A stretch of 42,024 nucleotides of DNA from NCBI GenBank assembly GCA_014323785.1, contig JACONJ010000054.1, positions 1 through 42,024 on the forward strand. The letters run 5' to 3'. Under the pieces are notes generated by a model that saw only the letters and a program-made list of their open reading frames with translations, ran no database searches and was not told the origin of the DNA. Source of the DNA: Paracoccaceae bacterium. Lineage in GTDB: Bacteria; Pseudomonadota; Alphaproteobacteria; Rhodobacterales; Rhodobacteraceae. A program made the position numbers and the translations under genes. Shown here piece after piece: positions 18,060 through 29,890 of this stretch (position 1 is the first letter of the stretch; each line of letters opens with the position of its first letter).

Positions 18060-19895
18060 ATGCGCCGCCTAACCCCCTTCACATCCCGCCCGGTTCGGGA
18101 TACCGCTGCCGAAGCCGGAGCGAACCCCTTGGGCAATCTGCCGGAATGGGATTTGAGCGACCTTTATCCAGGCCCGGACGCGGCGGAACTGGCGCGTGAC
18201 ATGGCCTGGCTAGCGGGCGAATGCGCAGAGTTCGCGGCCACCTATCAAGGCAAATTAGCCGATCTGTCGGCCCCGAACCTGCTGGCTTGTGTGCAGAGGT
18301 ATGAGAAGATTGAGACAGTCAGCGGGCGGATCATGTCCTATGCCGGGCTGCGCTATTCCCAGCATACCACCGATCCGGAGCGGGCGAAATTCATGTCCGA
18401 TTGCCAGGACAAGATCACGGTCGCCACCACGCCGCTTGTGTTCTTCTCGCTGGAATTCAACCGGATCGCGGACGGGATTCTGGCCGATCGCCTGGCCGGG
18501 AACGCCGCGCTGGCGCGCTACAAGCCGTATTTTGACCGCATGCGCGCGATGAAACCCCACCAATTGTCGGATGAGTTGGAACGGTTCCTGCATGATCAAT
18601 CCTCTGTTGGCGCGGCCGCCTGGAACAAATTGTTTGATGAGACGATCGCGAGCCTTGGCTTCGATGTCGATGGTAAGTGCCTGGGCATTGAGGCCACGCT
18701 GAACCTGCTGACCGAACAGAACCGCACCCGGCGCAAGGCAGGCGCACGGGCCTTGGCCAAAACCTTCCAGGGCAGGATTGGCCTGTTTGCCCGGGTTCAC
18801 AACACCCTGGCCAAGGAAAAGGAGATCGAGGATCGCTGGCGCAGCCTGCCCACGCCACAGTCAAGCCGCCACCTGGCCAATCATGTGGAACCCGGGGTGG
18901 TCGAGGCACTGCGCAACGCCGTTGTCGCCGCCTATCCGCGGCTGTCCCACCGCTACTATGCGCTGAAAGCGAAGTGGCTGGGCCTGAAGCGGCTGGAGGT
19001 TTGGGATCGCAACGCGCCCCTGCCGATGAAGGAAACCCGGCTTGTGCGCTGGGAAGAGGCATGCGCCACCGTCACCGCAGCGTATGCCGCCTTTGACCCG
19101 CGGCTGGCCGCGCTGGCCGCGCCGTTCTTCACCAGGGGCTGGATCGACGCGGGCGTGAAAGAGGGCAAGGCCCCAGGTGCCTTTGCCCATCCCACGGTGA
19201 CCGATGTGCATCCCTATGTGATGCTGAACTATCTGGGCAAGCCGCGCGATGTGATGACGCTGGCCCATGAACTGGGCCACGGGGTGCATCAACGCCTTGC
19301 GGCCGGTCAGGGCGAATTGCTAAGTGCCACCCCGCTGACCCTGGCGGAAACCGCCAGCGTCTTTGGCGAGATGCTGACCTTTCGCAGGCTTCTGGCCGGG
19401 GCGGCGACGGCGGAAGAGAAGAAGGTGCTGCTGGCGGGCAAGGTAGAGGATATGATCAACACCGTCATCCGCCAGGTCGCGTTCTATGATTTCGAGTGCA
19501 AACTGCATGCCGCGCGCCGCAAGGGGGAGCTGACACCCGATGATATCAACGCGCTGTGGATGGACGTTCAGGCCGAAAGCCTGGGTCCGGTGTTCAACTT
19601 CATGGAGGGATATGAAACCTTCTGGGCCTATATCCCGCATTTCGTGCATACACCCTTCTACGTCTATGCCTATGCCTTTGGCGATGGCCTTGTGAATGCG
19701 CTTTACGCGGTCTACGAGGACGGCGATCCCGGCTTTCAGGAAAAGTATTTTGATATGCTGAAAGCGGGCGGGGCAAAGCACCACAAGGAGCTTCTGGCCC
19801 CGTTCGGCCTGGATGCCGGCGACCCGGCCTTTTGGAACAAGGGCCTGGGCATGATCGAAGGCTTCATCGATGAACTGGAGGTGCTGGAAGGGTGA
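18060..19895 (+). CDS. pepF: Oligoendopeptidase F (M3 family)
   Basis: This 611-residue zinc peptidase degrades short peptides in the cytoplasm. The catalytic zinc site LAHELGHGVHQ (HExGH) is followed by the third ligand region LAETASVFGEML, as in M3 enzymes, and the substrate-binding block HFVHTPFYVYAYAFGD lies near the C-terminus. The start at 18060 (MRRLTPFTSRP) is supported by GAGGGA seven bases upstream; the longer frame from 17970 is not needed. The gene is single, on the strand opposite to its neighbours, and converges with katG. Confidence 0.94.
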   Translation: MRRLTPFTSRPVRDTAAEAGANPLGNLPEWDLSDLYPGPDAAELARDMAWLAGECAEFAATYQGKLADLSAPNLLACVQRYEKIETVSGRIMSYAGLRYSQHTTDPERAKFMSDCQDKITVATTPLVFFSLEFNRIADGILADRLAGNAALARYKPYFDRMRAMKPHQLSDELERFLHDQSSVGAAAWNKLFDETIASLGFDVDGKCLGIEATLNLLTEQNRTRRKAGARALAKTFQGRIGLFARVHNTLAKEKEIEDRWRSLPTPQSSRHLANHVEPGVVEALRNAVVAAYPRLSHRYYALKAKWLGLKRLEVWDRNAPLPMKETRLVRWEEACATVTAAYAAFDPRLAALAAPFFTRGWIDAGVKEGKAPGAFAHPTVTDVHPYVMLNYLGKPRDVMTLAHELGHGVHQRLAAGQGELLSATPLTLAETASVFGEMLTFRRLLAGAATAEEKKVLLAGKVEDMINTVIRQVAFYDFECKLHAARRKGELTPDDINALWMDVQAESLGPVFNFMEGYETFWAYIPHFVHTPFYVYAYAFGDGLVNALYAVYEDGDPGFQEKYFDMLKAGGAKHHKELLAPFGLDAGDPAFWNKGLGMIEGFIDELEVLEG

Positions 19896-19982
19896 CCCGA
19901 TAAGATGACAGCCCACCCGTCGGGCACAGTCTTACAGGCACACGCCCAGAAAGCCCGATGAAGCGGGACTTGGGCCGGGCCA

Positions 19983-19999
19983 CCGGGGGCTTCGCCCGG
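19983..19999. terminator. Possible weak bidirectional terminator between pepF and katG
   Basis: CCGGG and CCCGG pair around a GGCTTCG loop in the 147-bp convergent interval. There is no strong T-run on either strand, so efficiency is doubtful. Confidence 0.3.
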
Positions 20000-20042
20000 A
20001 CAGCCTGTGCCGCCCGGACGGTTGTGTGATGTGGTGCCGTGA

Positions 20043-22314
<2,272 letters not shown>

Positions 22315-22407
22315 GGGGGGAACCCCATGGAACTTCCATCCTTCATGATCGATAAGGATGGGACGAAATCCCGGTGCTGCTGTCGGGAACAGGGGAATCA
22401 GCGACGG

Positions 22408-23559
22408 TCAGTTAAGAAGGTCGCTGCGGCTGAGTGTGAAATCCGACGCGATCCAGCGCGCCTCCAATGCTGCCAGGGCCGCACCCAGGGCAGGGCCCCG
22501 CAGGCGGGGCATCAAATCCGCGGCGCGGATCGGACAGATGGCCCCGGCACCGCGTCTGGCCCTGGCCAGCTGGTCCGGCGACAGGGGTTGTTCACTGGCC
22601 GCCGCCCGCAGAATCAGGATGTCGCGTGCGGTTTCAAACCCGTGCCGATATCCAAGCTCTCCGGCATCTGTTTCGCTGGTCATCCCGTCCGACAGTCGTT
22701 GCCAGGCAGTGGCCTCTGCCCGGCTAAGGCGAAGCGCATCGTCAGGCACGGGCCCAGCAAGCGAGGCAAGCCGCCGGATTGGTTCAGGCGGAACGCGGCA
22801 GTGCCGTTCCCTTTTAACCAGAACCGGCAGCAACCTGGCGGATGTTCCGGGCAAAACCGTGGTCAAAACACCAGAGTGTTCCATTGCCGCGACGGCCTGG
22901 GAGGGATCGGGCGCTGACAGCAGCTTCTTGATCTCCGCGCCAATCCGCTCTTTGGAAAGAATCTCTAATCCGCTTGTCAGTGCCGCGCATGCCGCCAGTC
23001 CGTCCGCATCTATCCTGCGTGCCGGGTCAGCGCACCACGCATGAAAGCGGAAGAATCGCAGAATGCGCAGATAATCCTGGGTGATTCGGTCTTCGGCCTG
23101 GCCGATGAAGCGCACCCGCCTGGCGGACAAATCCGGGAGCCCCTGTTTGGTCGGATCCAGGATGGTACCATCGGCGCGGGCGTAAAGCGCGTTTATGGTG
23201 AAGTCGCGGCGACCCGCATCGGCGGCTATCCCGGTCGAGAAGGCCACGTGCGCATGGCGCCCGAAACTTTTTTTATCGGTGCGGAACGTCGTCACTTCGT
23301 GCGCCTTGCCACTGGCGACGACCGTCACCGTTCCATGGGCCAGCCCGGTGGGTACGGGCCTGGCCCCTATCCGCACGGCCAGTTCCATCACGGTTTCCGG
23401 CCGGGCATCGGTTGCAATGTCGATATCATCCACCGACCGCCCCATCAGACCGTTACGCACACACCCGCCGACGAAAAACACCTGATATCCGGCACTATCT
23501 ATGGCTTGCATCACTGCCCGTGTGCCGGGGTGCTGCATCCAGGGCGCGGCCAGTTTCAT
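22408..23559 (-). CDS. cca: CCA tRNA nucleotidyltransferase / poly(A) polymerase family
   Basis: This 383-residue protein adds or repairs the CCA end of tRNAs. The nucleotidyltransferase head shows FFVGGCVRNGLMG and the catalytic DIDIAT (DxD), then HGTVTVV, RRDFTINALYA, DPTKQGLPDLSARRVRFIG, RITQDYLRILRFFRFHA and the neck motif EILSKERIGAEIKKLL. The start at 23559 (MKLAAPWMQHPG) has only a weak ribosome-binding site. It is divergent from the rhamnose operon. Confidence 0.93.
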   Translation of the reverse strand: MKLAAPWMQHPGTRAVMQAIDSAGYQVFFVGGCVRNGLMGRSVDDIDIATDARPETVMELAVRIGARPVPTGLAHGTVTVVASGKAHEVTTFRTDKKSFGRHAHVAFSTGIAADAGRRDFTINALYARADGTILDPTKQGLPDLSARRVRFIGQAEDRITQDYLRILRFFRFHAWCADPARRIDADGLAACAALTSGLEILSKERIGAEIKKLLSAPDPSQAVAAMEHSGVLTTVLPGTSARLLPVLVKRERHCRVPPEPIRRLASLAGPVPDDALRLSRAEATAWQRLSDGMTSETDAGELGYRHGFETARDILILRAAASEQPLSPDQLARARRGAGAICPIRAADLMPRLRGPALGAALAALEARWIASDFTLSRSDLLN

Positions 23560-23607
23560 GGCTGCACCCGGTCAGCCGGGTCCTTCAGCATCCGCGTGGG
23601 GCACCCG

Positions 23608-23746
23608 GCAAGTCACCTTTGCAAGGGCTATTTTCGCCTGTGGTTGTCAGTGTCATTGCATGTGCTTAAATCTGTGCGGGCCTTACCCTATCGTGCGCGT
23701 ACAGGCGGGGCAACTGCAACCCCAAGGGCTTTGCCGGGTGACTTGC
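23608..23746. repeat. Distant 10-bp inverted repeat in the cca-rfbC divergent interval
   Basis: GCAAGTCACC (23608-23617) is the exact reverse complement of GGTGACTTGC (23737-23746). The pair brackets the divergent promoter region. CAAGGGCT also occurs twice inside the interval. It could be a looping operator; no regulator is identified. Confidence 0.4.
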
Positions 23747-23804
23747 GGCGCAAACCCTGCTATGGAATACGGACATATCTTTGGGCCAGAGGATGATTTC
23801 ATCA

Positions 23805-24377
23805 ATGCAGGTCGATGCAACGCCGATCCCGGGCCTTTGGGTTCTGACGCCAAAGCGGTTTGGCGACGGGCGCGGGTATTTCACCGAGACATGGAACCGG
23901 AATACCCTGGCAGCCCAAGGGATTGAGTTTGATTTCGTGCAGGACAATGAATCGCTTTCCACCACTGTCGGCACCCTGCGCGGCTTGCACCTGCAAACTC
24001 CGCCATTTGCGCAGGCTAAATTGGTGCGCTGCGTTCAAGGGGCGATATTTGATGTCGCGGTAGATGCGCGCCGCAATTCCCCCAGCTACGGCAAGTGGTA
24101 TGGGGCAGAGTTGAGTGCTGAAAACGGTCGGCAGCTTTTGATTCCCGCGGGCTTCCTGCACGGGTTCGTTACCCGCGCATCGCACACGCTTGTGTCCTAT
24201 AAATGCAGTGCGGTCTATGCGCCGGACTGTGAATGCGCGGTGCGGTTTGACGACCCCGACCTGGCGATTGATTGGGGCCTGGGCGACGCCAGCCCAACCT
24301 TGTCTGACAAGGACAGCGCGGCGGGCCGGTTCACCGCACTGAAGGCCGGGCCCGCCACGGCCGGGACAGAGGCGTGA
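23805..24377 (+). CDS. rfbC: dTDP-4-dehydrorhamnose 3,5-epimerase
   Basis: This enzyme (190 residues from this start) performs the third step of dTDP-L-rhamnose synthesis. Family blocks present are [40 protein letters not shown] (with the catalytic His), [17 protein letters not shown] and [10 protein letters not shown]. Starts at 23805 (MQVDAT), 23793 (MISSMQV) or TTG 23781 are possible; 23805 is preferred because AGAGG lies upstream, though the spacing is somewhat long. It is the first gene of rfbC-rfbB-rfbD-rfbA-GT4; rfbB begins 4 bp before its end. Confidence 0.93.
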   Translation: MQVDATPIPGLWVLTPKRFGDGRGYFTETWNRNTLAAQGIEFDFVQDNESLSTTVGTLRGLHLQTPPFAQAKLVRCVQGAIFDVAVDARRNSPSYGKWYGAELSAENGRQLLIPAGFLHGFVTRASHTLVSYKCSAVYAPDCECAVRFDDPDLAIDWGLGDASPTLSDKDSAAGRFTALKAGPATAGTEA

Positions 24378-25414
24378 CGCTACTGGTGACAGGTGGTGCG
24401 GGCTTTATCGGCTCGGCTGTGGTGCGGCGTGCGGTGGCTGAAGGGCGCAGGGTTCTGTGTCTGGATGCGCTGACCTATGCGGCTTGCCTGGACAATCTTA
24501 GCAGTGTTGCCAGTGACCCGCTTTACCGGTTTGAGCAAGCCGATATTCGGGATCGCGCCGCGTTGGACCGTATTCTGTTGGCGTATCAGCCGGATGCGAT
24601 CATGCATCTGGCAGCGGAAAGTCACGTGGATCGGTCCATTGACGGGCCGATGGCCTTTGTCGCCACCAATATCGGCGGCACCGCCACCCTGCTGGAAGCG
24701 GCACGGAATTATTGGGAAGGTCGGGGCAGGCCCGAGGCGTTTCGGTTTCATCACATCTCTACCGATGAGGTGTTCGGCAGCCTGGGGCCAGAGGGCCGTT
24801 TTACCGAGGCCAGCCCCTATGCCCCCAACAGCCCCTATGCCGCGTCAAAGGCAGCGGCAGATCATCTGGTATGCGCCTGGCATAAAACCTACGGGCTGCC
24901 GGTTGTCATTAGCAATTGTTCAAACAATTACGGGCCGTTCCATTTCCCCGAAAAGCTGATTCCGGTGGTCATCCTCAACGCTATCGCGGGGAAGGCCATA
25001 CCGGTCTATGGAACGGGTTCCAACGTGCGGGACTGGCTTTATGTTGAGGATCATGCCCAGGCACTTTTGACGGTTCTGGATAGGGGTAAAATCGGGCGAA
25101 ACTACGCTATCGGCGGAGAGGCGGAGATCACCAATCTGGAGCTGGTAAAGACCATTTGCATGATCCTGGATGAACTGCGTCCGAAATCTTCGCCTTACGT
25201 TGATCAGATCATCCTGGTTGCCGACCGCCCCGGCCATGACGTGCGCTACGCGATTGATCCGGCACGTATGCGAGAGGAACTGGGGTGGGCACCCCGCACC
25301 TCACTGGACGAAGGATTGCGGCGCACGGTGCAGTGGTATCTGGACAACCGTGCCTGGTGGCAGGCGTTGCAGTCTCGCGACGGTGTGGGAACCCGCCTGG
25401 GGCTTGCCACATGA
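24374..25414 (+). CDS. rfbB: dTDP-glucose 4,6-dehydratase
   Basis: This 346-residue SDR enzyme makes dTDP-4-keto-6-deoxyglucose. It has the NAD-binding [22 protein letters not shown], the active-site [11 protein letters not shown] (Thr-Asp-Glu), [13 protein letters not shown] (YxxxK) and [17 protein letters not shown], all typical of RmlB. Translation starts with GTG that overlaps the rfbC stop by 4 bp, so the operon is coupled. The C-terminal [13 protein letters not shown] block is the substrate-binding end. Confidence 0.95.
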   Translation: MTLLVTGGAGFIGSAVVRRAVAEGRRVLCLDALTYAACLDNLSSVASDPLYRFEQADIRDRAALDRILLAYQPDAIMHLAAESHVDRSIDGPMAFVATNIGGTATLLEAARNYWEGRGRPEAFRFHHISTDEVFGSLGPEGRFTEASPYAPNSPYAASKAAADHLVCAWHKTYGLPVVISNCSNNYGPFHFPEKLIPVVILNAIAGKAIPVYGTGSNVRDWLYVEDHAQALLTVLDRGKIGRNYAIGGEAEITNLELVKTICMILDELRPKSSPYVDQIILVADRPGHDVRYAIDPARMREELGWAPRTSLDEGLRRTVQWYLDNRAWWQALQSRDGVGTRLGLAT

Positions 25415-26259
25415 CAATTCTGGTATTTGGTGCCACGGGTCAGGTTGGCCGGGTTCTGGCGCAGCAGCCGGGCGTTCACGCGTTAGACCGCGGCCAGGCG
25501 GATTTGACAGAACCTGCGGCCTGTGCGGAAGCCATCCTTGCGGTGCGGCCCGGAATGGTAATCAACGCCGCCGCCTACACCCGGGTCGATGCCGCCGAAA
25601 CCGAGGAGGCGGTGGCGCAGCTTGTCAATGCAGATGCGCCGGGTGCCATGGCGCAAGCCTGTGCCAGGATGGCCGTGCCGTTCGTGCATATCTCAACCGA
25701 TTATGTCTTTGACGGCAGCGGCGATGAACCATGGCGGCCCAACGCACCAACCGCGCCTTTGAATGCCTATGGGCGCACAAAACAGGCCGGAGAGGCAGCG
25801 GTGCTTTCGGCCGGGGGTATAGCGGCCATCTTGCGCACGTCCTGGGTCTTTGACCTGACGGGGCAGAATTTCGTAACTACAATGCTGCGGCTTGGGGCCG
25901 AACGAGACTCGGTCCGCGTTGTGGCCGATCAGGTCGGCGGGCCGACGCCTGCCGGTGCCCTGGCCAGGGCTTGCTGGCGCGTCGGGTTGCATCTGCAACA
26001 GACCCAAGGCAATGGCGGGTGCTACCACTTTTCGGGCACACCAGACACCAGTTGGGCCGGGTTTGCCCGCGCCATCCTCGATTCTGCGGGCCTGACCTGT
26101 GCCATTGAGGATATCCTGACAGCGGAGTTCCCTACCCCCGCCATGCGCCCGCGCAACTCCCGGCTGGATTGCAATGACACCGAAGCGGTGTTTGGCTTGC
26201 AGCGGCCGGATTGGCGGGCGGCACTTACCCACGGCCTGACCAGGCGGAAAGAACCCTGA
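25411..26259 (+). CDS. rfbD: dTDP-4-dehydrorhamnose reductase
   Basis: This 282-residue SDR completes dTDP-L-rhamnose. It shows [54 protein letters not shown] (YxxxK) and ILRTSWVF. The ATG overlaps the rfbB stop by 4 bp (ATGA), again coupling translation. A longer frame from 25285 overlaps rfbB and is rejected. Confidence 0.94.
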   Translation: MTILVFGATGQVGRVLAQQPGVHALDRGQADLTEPAACAEAILAVRPGMVINAAAYTRVDAAETEEAVAQLVNADAPGAMAQACARMAVPFVHISTDYVFDGSGDEPWRPNAPTAPLNAYGRTKQAGEAAVLSAGGIAAILRTSWVFDLTGQNFVTTMLRLGAERDSVRVVADQVGGPTPAGALARACWRVGLHLQQTQGNGGCYHFSGTPDTSWAGFARAILDSAGLTCAIEDILTAEFPTPAMRPRNSRLDCNDTEAVFGLQRPDWRAALTHGLTRRKEP

Positions 26260-26261
26260 AG

Positions 26262-27134
26262 ATGACAGTACGCAAAGGCATCATCCTGGCTGGTGGTTCG
26301 GGCACACGGCTTTATCCGATCACCATGGGTGTCTCTAAACAGCTCGTTCCTGTTTATGACAAGCCGATGATCTACTATCCGCTAAGTGTTCTTATGCTGG
26401 CCGGGCTGCGGGACATCGCTGTGATCACAACGCCCCGGGATCAGGCGCAATTCCAGGCGGCACTTGGCGATGGCAGTGCCTGGGGCCTGGCACTGGACTA
26501 TATCATCCAGCCAGCACCCGAGGGTTTGGCCCAGGCTTATCTTCTGACAGAGCGGTTCCTGGGCGGGGTACCCTCGGCGATGATTTTGGGGGATAATCTG
26601 TTCTTCGGCCATGGGTTGCCCAAGCTGATGGCCGCTTCCCCCGGTGAGGGCGGGACCGTCTTTGGCTATCATGTTGATGACCCCGAACGCTACGGCGTGG
26701 TCAGTTTCAACGCCCAGGGTCAGGCAGAGACGCTGATCGAAAAGCCGGACACGCCTGTGTCGCGCTATGCTGTCACGGGCCTGTATTTCCTTGATGGCAC
26801 CGCCCCCGACCGCGCCAAGACCCTTACCCCCTCTGCCCGGGGAGAGCTGGAGATTATTGATCTTCTGCACAGCTATCTGGCCGAGGGGGCACTGAACGTC
26901 AAGGTCATGGGCCGGGGCTATGCCTGGCTGGATACCGGCACCCACGACAGCCTGCTGGAGGCCGGGAATTTCGTGCGCACACTGGAAACCCGCCAGGGGT
27001 TGCAGGTGGGTTGCCCAGAGGAGATCGCCTACCATCACGGCTGGATCACTGCCGAGGGGCTGGCCCGCCGGGCGGCACTGTTCAAGAAAAACGCCTATGG
27101 TGCCTATCTGTTGTCCCTGCTAAAAGGGGTTTGA
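26262..27134 (+). CDS. rfbA: Glucose-1-phosphate thymidylyltransferase
   Basis: This 290-residue enzyme starts dTDP-rhamnose synthesis by joining glucose-1-phosphate and dTTP. It has ILAGGSGTRLYPITMGVSKQ, VYDKPMIYYPLSVLMLAG, ILGDNLFFGHG, EKPDTPVSRYAVTGLYF and AWLDTGTHDSLLEAGNFV. The start at 26262 (MTVRKG) lies 2 bp after the rfbD stop. The order C-B-D-A is one of the common rml arrangements. Confidence 0.95.
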   Translation: MTVRKGIILAGGSGTRLYPITMGVSKQLVPVYDKPMIYYPLSVLMLAGLRDIAVITTPRDQAQFQAALGDGSAWGLALDYIIQPAPEGLAQAYLLTERFLGGVPSAMILGDNLFFGHGLPKLMAASPGEGGTVFGYHVDDPERYGVVSFNAQGQAETLIEKPDTPVSRYAVTGLYFLDGTAPDRAKTLTPSARGELEIIDLLHSYLAEGALNVKVMGRGYAWLDTGTHDSLLEAGNFVRTLETRQGLQVGCPEEIAYHHGWITAEGLARRAALFKKNAYGAYLLSLLKGV

Positions 27135-27209
27135 TGGGTTGCAAGGCTGGCGAATTCGCTTAAAAGGCGGGTGAACCTGCTTGAACATTTGGAAGAGTTG
27201 GCACGCACT

Positions 27210-28469
27210 ATGAAAATTCTCTTTGTCCATCAGAACTTTCCTGGACAGTACCGGCAGTTAGTCGATTGGCTGATCAACCAAGGTGGGCACGACATGGTTG
27301 CCCTGATGCAAAGTGCTTCCCCCCCGAAAATCCCGGGCATAAAAATCTACGGCTATCGCCCGCATCACAAGCCAGGCGAGGATGCCTATGGGCTGTCGAA
27401 ATACTGGGAAGAATGCTGCGGGTCCGGCTATGGCGTTGTCCTGGCCTGTCAAAGGCTGGAAAAGAACGGGTTTGTCCCTGATCTGATCCTGGGCCATGTG
27501 GGCTGGGGGGAACTGACCTTTATCAAACAGGTTTGGCCACGGGTTCCGGTTCTGGGGTTCTTCGAGTATTTCTATCTTGCCAAGGGCGGTTCGGTGGGGT
27601 TTGATCCTGAATTCCCGGCCTCTCCCCACACGCCCTTTTTTATGCACGCGCGCAATGCGGCAAACTTTGCCAATATCGAAACTGTCGATCTGGGCCATTC
27701 GCCTACCCAGTGGCAGATGAACACCTTTCCCAAAAGCTTTCATCCAAAAATCTACTGCTGCCATGACGGCATCCGCGCCGACCTGTTGAAACCAAAGCGC
27801 AAGGCAAGGGTGCATCTGGACCGGTTGGGTCGCCACGTGACCAGGGACGATGAGATCCTCACCTATATGGCCCGCAACATGGAGCCGGTGCGCGGCTTTC
27901 ACATCTTCATGCGCGCCTTGCCGCAGATTCTGGAGGCACGGCCGCGCGCCCGGGTACTGATCATCGGTGGGAGTGAAGCATCCTATGGCAAGAAAAGCGA
28001 CGCTGAAGGTGGCTATCGGGCCGAGATGGAACGCGAGTTAGGCGACCGGCTGAACTGGAGCCGCGTGCATTTCCTGGGCCGTGTATCTTATCGTGACTTT
28101 CAAAGCATCATTCAGGTCAGCCGCTGCCACGTCTATCTGACGGTGCCTTTCGTGCTGTCCTGGTCGCTTTTGGAAAGCATGGCGATGGAGGCGACCATCG
28201 TTGCATCAGACACCGCCCCGGTGCGAGAGGTGATGACCGATGGCAAGACGGGCCTGCTGTTTGATTTCTTCCAGCCGGAAGCCCTGGCCACGCGGGTGAT
28301 CGATGTGTTAGGCAACCCGGGGGAGTGCGCCCATCTTGGCCCCGCTGCGCGGGCGCATGCGCTGAAACACTACGACTTCCTCAGCCATACGCTTCCAATC
28401 CACCTGGAAAAGATGAACGGCTTGGTGCCACGTGCGCTGCATATTCCAATGCCGGAACGGGCGCATTAA
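27210..28469 (+). CDS. GT4-family glycosyltransferase
   Basis: This is a GT-B fold glycosyltransferase of the GT4 type (419 residues from the chosen start). It begins MKILFVHQNFPGQYRQLVDW, common in this subgroup, and has the C-terminal donor site with ARNMEPVRGFHIFMRALP, VLIIGGSE, VHFLGRVSYRDFQSIIQVSRCHVYLTVPFVLSWSLLESMAME and PVREVMTDGKTGLLFD (E-x7-E region). A GTG at 27171 in frame is an alternative start. It follows rfbA by 75 bp and may add rhamnose or another sugar to the glycan; the linkage cannot be told. Its end faces wza with only 12 bp between. Confidence 0.9.
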   Translation: MKILFVHQNFPGQYRQLVDWLINQGGHDMVALMQSASPPKIPGIKIYGYRPHHKPGEDAYGLSKYWEECCGSGYGVVLACQRLEKNGFVPDLILGHVGWGELTFIKQVWPRVPVLGFFEYFYLAKGGSVGFDPEFPASPHTPFFMHARNAANFANIETVDLGHSPTQWQMNTFPKSFHPKIYCCHDGIRADLLKPKRKARVHLDRLGRHVTRDDEILTYMARNMEPVRGFHIFMRALPQILEARPRARVLIIGGSEASYGKKSDAEGGYRAEMERELGDRLNWSRVHFLGRVSYRDFQSIIQVSRCHVYLTVPFVLSWSLLESMAMEATIVASDTAPVREVMTDGKTGLLFDFFQPEALATRVIDVLGNPGECAHLGPAARAHALKHYDFLSHTLPIHLEKMNGLVPRALHIPMPERAH

Positions 28470-28481
28470 TTGCCAATCCGG

Positions 28482-29585
28482 CTACCCGCCCAGACCAAGG
28501 ATCGAACCGATCAGGTCCAGGACCGTTTGGACCGAGGTGACGGGGCTTTCAGTTGCCAGAACCAGATCACCCGACGCGATGTGAAAGCTGCGGGCACTGA
28601 ACAGGCCATCCGCCTTGGTCAAATCCAGGGCGAAGACCACGCGTTGTTGCCGCGGTCCGGGGTCATCCGGGTCAAGGGTTGAAGTGTCATACTCCCGCAG
28701 GATCAAAACGCCCTGGGGATCAGCCAGACTGGCCGAGACACCGCCGATGATGGCAAGCGCGTCCAACGCGGTGACGGTATCCCGATTAAACGAATGCTGC
28801 GCCTGCACGCCTGTGGCCCCAAGCGACAGGAAATAACGCTTGTCCTGCTCCACAATCACCCGGTCGCCGCCTTGCAGCCGGATATCAAGCCGGGGGGCAC
28901 CATAAAGCTGGCTGATCGACGTGCCGTAAATCCGGCCGTCCCGTATAAGCCTGATCTGCGGGTTTTGAAGGTCCGGTGATACCCCGCCGCCCTGCGAGAT
29001 CAGGCTGAGCACTGTGAAGGATCGATCCGGCATCGGATAGGTACCCGGCGCACCGACGCCGCCGACAAGATCCACGGAATTGCCGCGCCCCTCGGTCAGT
29101 GCCAATTGAATCTGCACCGAGGGTACGACGGTATCCATGGCCTCTTGCAAGGCCACCCGGGCCGTTTGCGGCGACATGCCCGCAACCAGCGTGTCTCCGA
29201 TATAGGGTACAAAGATCGTGCCGTCCGGGGCGACGCGGATGTTTTGGATCGGGATCGTGCGCTGCTGTTCTGACGCCAGAAGCGAATTGGCGGTAGAGTC
29301 CCAGATCATCAGGTTCAGCGTATCGCCGGGTGCGATGATCTGCCCGCGAGGGGCAGGGCTTGCGGCGTCTGCGGCAATCCAGGGGTAAGTTTGCCCTTCG
29401 GTGCGGGGCCACCCCTCCAGGATTGGCAGGAATTCTCCGGTAACGGGGTAAACTGCGAAATCCGCGGACGCATTATCGGTGTCGCGCAGAATCTCCTGTT
29501 CAAAGGGTGCGCTGCGGGGCAAAGAACACCCCGCAAGCCCACCGCAGATCACGGCTGCGGTCCCGAACCTTACCCATTGCATCAT
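28482..29585 (-). CDS. Wza-type polysaccharide export outer-membrane lipoprotein
   Basis: This 367-residue protein has a signal peptide and lipobox LAGC with Cys20, then the polysaccharide-export (PES) domain (GQIIAPGDTLNLMIWD ... VAPDGTIFVPYIGDTLVAGMS) and two SLBB-type repeats (VDLVGGVGAPGTYPMPDRSFTVL and AQHSFNRDTVTALDALAIIGGV). Such proteins form the outer-membrane channel for exopolysaccharide. No Wzc-type kinase is adjacent. GGAGGGTGA precedes the tandem ATGATG start. It is divergent from the sugar transferase. Confidence 0.9.
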   Translation of the reverse strand: MMQWVRFGTAAVICGGLAGCSLPRSAPFEQEILRDTDNASADFAVYPVTGEFLPILEGWPRTEGQTYPWIAADAASPAPRGQIIAPGDTLNLMIWDSTANSLLASEQQRTIPIQNIRVAPDGTIFVPYIGDTLVAGMSPQTARVALQEAMDTVVPSVQIQLALTEGRGNSVDLVGGVGAPGTYPMPDRSFTVLSLISQGGGVSPDLQNPQIRLIRDGRIYGTSISQLYGAPRLDIRLQGGDRVIVEQDKRYFLSLGATGVQAQHSFNRDTVTALDALAIIGGVSASLADPQGVLILREYDTSTLDPDDPGPRQQRVVFALDLTKADGLFSARSFHIASGDLVLATESPVTSVQTVLDLIGSILGLGG

Positions 29586-29670
29586 TCACCCTCCACACCA
29601 GTAACGAAAGCCGTTTGAGTCCCGCCCGATGGCTGTGATCAGCGTCATCAACCCTTCGGCGACAAGGATC

Positions 29671-29700
29671 AGAATACGCACATTTTGGCACCAGGCGCAA
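29671..29700 (-). promoter_or_regulatory. Putative wza promoter
   Basis: On the minus strand TTGCGC (29695-29700) and TATTCT (29671-29676) are 18 bp apart, about 86 bp upstream of wza. Both boxes match the sigma-70 consensus partially. Confidence 0.35.
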
Positions 29701-29794
29701 CATGCCAGCTGCAGCAGATTCTGCAACGGCAGATTCGGGGGTACAGTGGGGCCGGTTACCAGACTGGATGTGTTGACCACGGCGGGCAGAAGCG

Positions 29795-29814
29795 GCCCCT
29801 TGGATACAAGGGGC
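29795..29814. promoter_or_regulatory. Perfect palindrome, probable operator
   Basis: GCCCCTTG, GATA, CAAGGGGC: a perfect 8-bp inverted repeat with 4-bp centre, directly upstream of the TATAAT promoter. Confidence 0.5.
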
Positions 29815-29841
29815 TTGGCTTGCCGGGGCAAGTGGTATAAT
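29815..29841 (+). promoter_or_regulatory. Promoter of the sugar transferase-galE operon with embedded palindrome
   Basis: A consensus TATAAT (29836-29841) lies 50 bp upstream of the sugar-transferase ATG. The best -35 candidates are TTGGCT (29815-29820, spacing 15) or CTTGGC (spacing 16). The spacer holds a perfect palindrome CTTGCC-GG-GGCAAG (29819-29832), so a repressor bound there would block RNA polymerase. Confidence 0.55.
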
Positions 29842-29890
29842 AGCGAAGCAGCAGATGAAAAGCATGTGTATGAAGCATGAAGAGTGTTGG

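Larger units (their letters stand above)
29586..29890. other. Regulatory interval between wza and the sugar transferase
   Basis: This 305-bp divergent interval holds two adjacent palindromes, a TATAAT promoter on the plus strand and a candidate promoter for wza on the minus strand (annotated separately). A minus-strand open frame (29586-29831) has no supported start and is not called. Confidence 0.5.

Noticed and set aside
29586-29831. 81-codon minus-strand frame ending just before wza
   Set aside because: No supported start; it would run through both palindromes and the TATAAT promoter. The ending resembles a hydrophobic peptide but nothing else supports it.
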